Source: Arenicellales bacterium (lineage in GTDB: Bacteria > Pseudomonadota > Gammaproteobacteria > Arenicellales > UBA868). From it: a stretch of 10,190 nucleotides of DNA. Location: assembly GCA_028825345.1 (NCBI GenBank), contig JAPKAJ010000072.1, positions 1 to 10,190 of the forward strand. The letters are read 5' to 3'. The stretch's first letter is position 1, and the number at the start of each line of letters is the position of its first letter. Shown piece by piece: positions 8,181-10,190 of this stretch. The notes under the pieces were generated by a model. It was not told the origin of the DNA and did not search any database. It saw nothing but the letters and a program-made list of their open reading frames with translations. A program made the position numbers and the translations under genes.

Positions 8181-8215
8181 CATTCCAAGATTGATGGACG
8201 TGGTCCTTGGAATGT
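8180..8215 (+). promoter_or_regulatory. Inverted repeat covering the lipB start codon
   Basis: ACATTCCAAG at 8180-8189 is exactly repeated in inverted form as CTTGGAATGT at 8206-8215, giving a 10-bp perfect stem with a 16-base loop. The right arm contains the first two bases of the lipB GTG start (8214-8216) and the TTGGA that would serve as its ribosome-binding site. The left arm begins on the last base of the ybeD stop. In mRNA this would hide the lipB initiation region unless a ribosome finishing ybeD opens it. No T-run follows, so it is not an intrinsic terminator. The pairing is seen in sequence; the regulatory role is inference. Confidence 0.5.
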
Positions 8216-8837
8216 GAATTGCCTGGAATTTCATCGCCTGGGAGTGCGCGACTACAGCGACACGCTGCGGGCGATGCGTTTACTAACCGATTCCCGTACT
8301 GAAAGTTCATCGGATCAGATCTGGCTGCTGGAACATTATTCGATCTATACCCAAGGGGTAAGCTGCAAGGATCGACCGACTGGTGATTCCGGCGATATCC
8401 CCCTGGTTCATTCGGACCGTGGCGGCCAGATCACCTATCATGGTCCAGGGCAGTTGGTTGCCTATCTGTTGCTCGATATTCGCCGCCGAGGGATCGGGGT
8501 GCGCCAACTGATCAATATCATCGAGCAGTCGCTGGTTACGTTACTGGCGGATCTGGGGCTCAATGCGGCAACACAACCTGGTGCTCCCGGGGTCTACATC
8601 GCCGGGGAGAAAATCGCGGCGCTCGGACTTCGAGTACGTTCAGGATGTTGCTATCATGGATTCAGCCTTAACGTCGATCTGGATCTTAAGCCCTTCAGTC
8701 GAATCAATCCGTGCGGTTTCGTCGATCTTGCAGTAACGAGCCTGGAAAAGCAGGGAGTTTCGCTCACAGTAGCCCAAGCCGCTGACCGGGTGCAGGCGAT
8801 TCTGTCACAGGCTCTCCCGCGAGCGCCGGGGTCGTGA
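8214..8837 (+). CDS. lipB: Octanoyl-[acyl-carrier-protein]:protein N-octanoyltransferase LipB
   Basis: LipB moves octanoate from acyl carrier protein to a lysine of lipoyl domains (pyruvate and 2-oxoglutarate dehydrogenases, glycine cleavage H protein), the first step of lipoate synthesis in the cytoplasm. The 207-residue product is of normal length. Marks are the signature SDRGGQITYHGPGQLVAYLL at about residues 67-87, Lys133 in AGEKIAALGLRV, and Cys167 in INPCGF. The Lys-Cys spacing of 34 equals that of the E. coli catalytic pair (K135/C169). The GTG start is forced by a TGA 36 bp upstream (8178-8180) and lies inside an inverted repeat. The usual next gene, lipA, is not there; a broken CBS gene follows, overlapping the lipB stop as GTGA. 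Confidence 0.96.
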   Translation: MNCLEFHRLGVRDYSDTLRAMRLLTDSRTESSSDQIWLLEHYSIYTQGVSCKDRPTGDSGDIPLVHSDRGGQITYHGPGQLVAYLLLDIRRRGIGVRQLINIIEQSLVTLLADLGLNAATQPGAPGVYIAGEKIAALGLRVRSGCCYHGFSLNVDLDLKPFSRINPCGFVDLAVTSLEKQGVSLTVAQAADRVQAILSQALPRAPGS

Positions 8838-9210
8838 TCAGCGCAATGCATTCATTTTTTGATGACAGCCTTGACCAATCCCTGACGCCTGAAGCGGCGC
8901 AGGTGGCTCTCGAGCAGATCATGCTCACCGAGGCGTGCACCACTCCCCAGGCTCGAGCCTCAGACAGACAGCACAGGTGCTGCAAGGCCATTAGCAGGGT
9001 TGTCTGCCGGTGATCGATGAGGGGCAACTGGTTGGAATCATTAGTGACAGTGATTTCGTCGGGGCAGCAATCAATCTTTTGCAACAGCACGAAAAAATCA
9101 GCGATGAAGTAGAAGCTGACGAAGGCCTTGAGGTAGATCAGCTCGATGACCTGGGTGATCTGTATATCGAAACCGAAGAGATCAATGGCTGGGAGCGGGC
9201 GGACCTTTAA
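8834..9210 (+). pseudogene. CBS-domain protein gene broken by a frameshift and an in-frame amber stop
   Basis: CBS domains bind adenosyl ligands and usually regulate other proteins; this gene has no recognised partner. The first part reads from GTG 8834 (or ATG 8846) as MHSFFDDSLDQSLTPEAA then VALEQIMLTEACTTP, a normal start of a first CBS motif. At CCCC (8945-8948) the match passes to the -1 frame, where GSSLRQTAQVLQGH continues it. Adding one C joins the two smoothly. A TAG at 8992-8994 then interrupts, and QGCLPVIDEGQLVGIISDSD from 8995 gives the classic CBS end. An acidic tail follows to TAA 9208-9210. The whole would be about 125 residues. GTG 9010 could restart only the last 66 residues, too little for a fold. 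Two separate lesions favour a true pseudogene over one sequencing error. Confidence 0.75.
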
Positions 9211-9234
9211 ACGGAGATCGGCAGTCGTTACAGA

Positions 9235-9933
9235 TCAGGAGCCTGACTTGAACAGCTCCTCTGCCTTGGTTTGTGCTGTGCGAAGATTTACCGGACTGCC
9301 GACGTCCATCCAGCGCCCGCTATACATTTCGCCACTGACGGTGCCGGCAGCGATGGCTTGATGCAGTAGCGGCGCAAGCGCAAAGCGCCCTGGAATGCAC
9401 TTTTCAAACAACTCGGCACGATAAACCCCGATACCTGAAAAGGTTAGGGATGACGGGTGATCTGTATCGTTAGCTATGACATCGCTACCACGAAGGGAAA
9501 AATCTCCTTTGGGGTTGTGGTCCGGATTCTGCACCAACACCAGGTGAGCCAGTTTTGTCAAAGGCTTGTGCAAGTCGGCAAACTTGTAGTCCGTCCAGAT
9601 GTCACCATTCACGACAATGAATGGATCTGACTTGATAAGAGGTAGGGCGTTATGAATACCGCCACCGGTTTCGAGCGCTTCAGAAGGCTCGCGGGAGTAG
9701 CAGATCTGGGTATCATTTCGGGCTGAATGGCCGAGTCGTTCAATAATCATATCAGCCAAGTGCGCTACGTTGATTACAATCTGGTCGACACCTGCCTCGA
9801 TCAGGGCATCCCGATGGTATTCGATCAGACACCGCGGCCCGACTTTGAGCAAAGGCTTGGGAATGGCATCGGTCAGCGGCGCGAGGCGCTCGCCTCTTCC
9901 GGCTGCGAGTATCATTGCCGATCTGATTGTCAT
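9235..9933 (-). CDS. murU: N-acetylmuramate alpha-1-phosphate uridylyltransferase MurU
   Basis: MurU joins MurNAc-alpha-1-phosphate and UTP to give UDP-MurNAc, the last step of the recycling route that bypasses MurA and so lowers fosfomycin sensitivity. The 232-residue product is a sugar-phosphate nucleotidyltransferase: LAAGRGERLAPLT with PKPLLKVG (nucleotide loop and Lys) at residues 9-32, LIEYH, EALETGGGIHNALPLI, VNGDIWTDYKFADL with the metal-binding Asp, NPKGDFSLRG, LTFSGIGVYRAELFE and the C-terminal GRWMDVGSPVNL. These segments match Pseudomonas MurU closely, which makes it far more likely than a hexose-1-phosphate thymidylyl- or guanylyltransferase. ATG 9931-9933 has AGGGA at good spacing. 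It converges on the broken CBS gene with 24 bp between them and no evident terminator hairpin. Its usual partner amgK is not directly upstream. Confidence 0.93.
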   Translation of the reverse strand: MTIRSAMILAAGRGERLAPLTDAIPKPLLKVGPRCLIEYHRDALIEAGVDQIVINVAHLADMIIERLGHSARNDTQICYSREPSEALETGGGIHNALPLIKSDPFIVVNGDIWTDYKFADLHKPLTKLAHLVLVQNPDHNPKGDFSLRGSDVIANDTDHPSSLTFSGIGVYRAELFEKCIPGRFALAPLLHQAIAAGTVSGEMYSGRWMDVGSPVNLRTAQTKAEELFKSGS

Positions 9934-10133
9934 AGAGCTTCCCTGGGAGTGAGGTAGTATAAATCCTTGTAAATTCCCGGCAGCCGGCTGGGTTGCCTAT
10001 AATATTGACTCTTATATACGTTGGACTATGTGCAGCCGTGTCTGTCGACCTGCCGTGCTGCGTTGGCCAGTGTGAGATTTATGACGTAACGGTCTTGTCC
10101 GCTACGACCGATCCACGGAGCAGCTTGTAAAAA
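9934..10133. promoter_or_regulatory. Divergent intergenic region between murU and the right-edge gene
   Basis: About 200 bp without a credible gene; stop codons break most frames on both strands. On the + strand there is a perfect TATAAT at 9998-10003, with only a poor -35 (TTCCCG or TCCCGG) at fitting distance. There is also TTGACT at 10005-10010, 16 bp before a weak TATGTG (10027-10032). Either could drive the right-edge gene. For murU on the - strand I see only TATACT near its start (complement of about 9955-9960) without a matching -35. The region most likely carries divergent promoters, but I cannot fix either one. Confidence 0.35.
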
Positions 10134-10190
10134 ATGATTGATCCCCCTGTTGTGGCTAGGCTAACTGCCGGGTTCATTATCGCCTTTGCA
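10134..10190 (+). CDS. Start of an unidentified gene, possible exported protein (3' end outside window)
   Basis: After a TAA at 10128-10130 an ATG at 10134 opens a frame that continues to the window edge for 19 codons. The product starts MIDPPVVARLTAGFIIAFA: a short N-region with one Arg followed by a hydrophobic stretch, as in a signal peptide or a first membrane span. GGAG at 10117-10120 is somewhat far (13 bases) for a ribosome-binding site. The other two + frames are closed around the start. In Pseudomonas the gene divergent from the amgK-murU pair is lptD, an exported outer-membrane protein, so lptD or another envelope gene is conceivable, but 19 residues do not allow a name. Confidence 0.4.
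   Translation, partial: MIDPPVVARLTAGFIIAFA

Noticed and set aside
8942..8952. Programmed -1 frameshift at CCCC in the CBS gene as an alternative to decay.
   Set aside because: The site is not of the XXXYYYZ type, no strong following hairpin is evident, and the shifted frame meets a TAG 40 bases later, so a frameshift would not yield the full protein.
8764..9090. A 108-residue open frame on the - strand across the lipB end and the broken CBS gene.
   Set aside because: Its product is low-complexity and Cys/Ser-rich with no family pattern, while the + strand carries clear LipB and CBS homology over the same bases.
1..10190. A CRISPR array, insertion sequence, tRNA/rRNA gene, toxin-antitoxin pair or defence system.
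   Set aside because: Reading through both strands I saw no spaced direct repeats, transposase, terminal inverted repeats, tRNA-like arms or accessory genes; the window is almost filled by conserved envelope genes.

Overview
The window is a dense block of cell-envelope genes from a gammaproteobacterium. The evidence is the gene set itself (MreB/C/D, PBP2, RodA, MltB, RlpA, a PBP5/6-type DacA, YbeD, LipB, and MurU of the Pseudomonas-type MurNAc recycling route) and the Gram-negative features of the proteins, such as the RlpA lipobox and the C-terminal membrane-anchor helix of DacA. Base composition is moderately GC-rich by eye. I do not recognise the species.

Layout. Positions 1-8837 hold ten genes, all on the + strand: the 3' end of mreB, then mreC, mreD, mrdA (PBP2), rodA, mltB, rlpA, dacA, ybeD and lipB. 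From mreD to lipB the genes nearly touch or overlap by a few bases. The only real gap is the 85 bp between mreB and mreC, which holds a 16-bp perfect palindrome followed by TCTTTT, a possible attenuator. Positions 8834-9210 hold a CBS-domain gene broken by a one-base frameshift and an in-frame amber stop. Positions 9235-9933 (- strand) encode MurU, convergent with the broken gene. Positions 9934-10133 are a roughly 200-bp upstream/divergent region with promoter-like hexamers. At the right edge a + strand reading frame begins (10134 onward) whose first residues look like a signal peptide.

How the genes work together. MreB filaments, MreC and MreD organise the Rod elongation complex. RodA polymerises lipid II into glycan and PBP2 cross-links it. 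MltB and RlpA cleave glycan strands, and DacA trims pentapeptides. YbeD is a small ACT-like protein of unclear role that commonly sits between dacA and lipB, and LipB starts lipoate attachment. MurU returns recycled MurNAc-1-phosphate to the UDP-MurNAc pool, so it is also a peptidoglycan gene although it lies on the other strand. In E. coli the mre genes and the mrdAB-rlpA-dacA-ybeD-lipB genes are at separate loci; here they form one continuous run.

I found no mobile element, CRISPR array, RNA gene or clear new defence or metabolic system. The points most worth a second look are the inverted repeat that buries the lipB start codon, the mreB/mreC palindrome, the doubly damaged CBS gene, and a murU with no amgK directly upstream.
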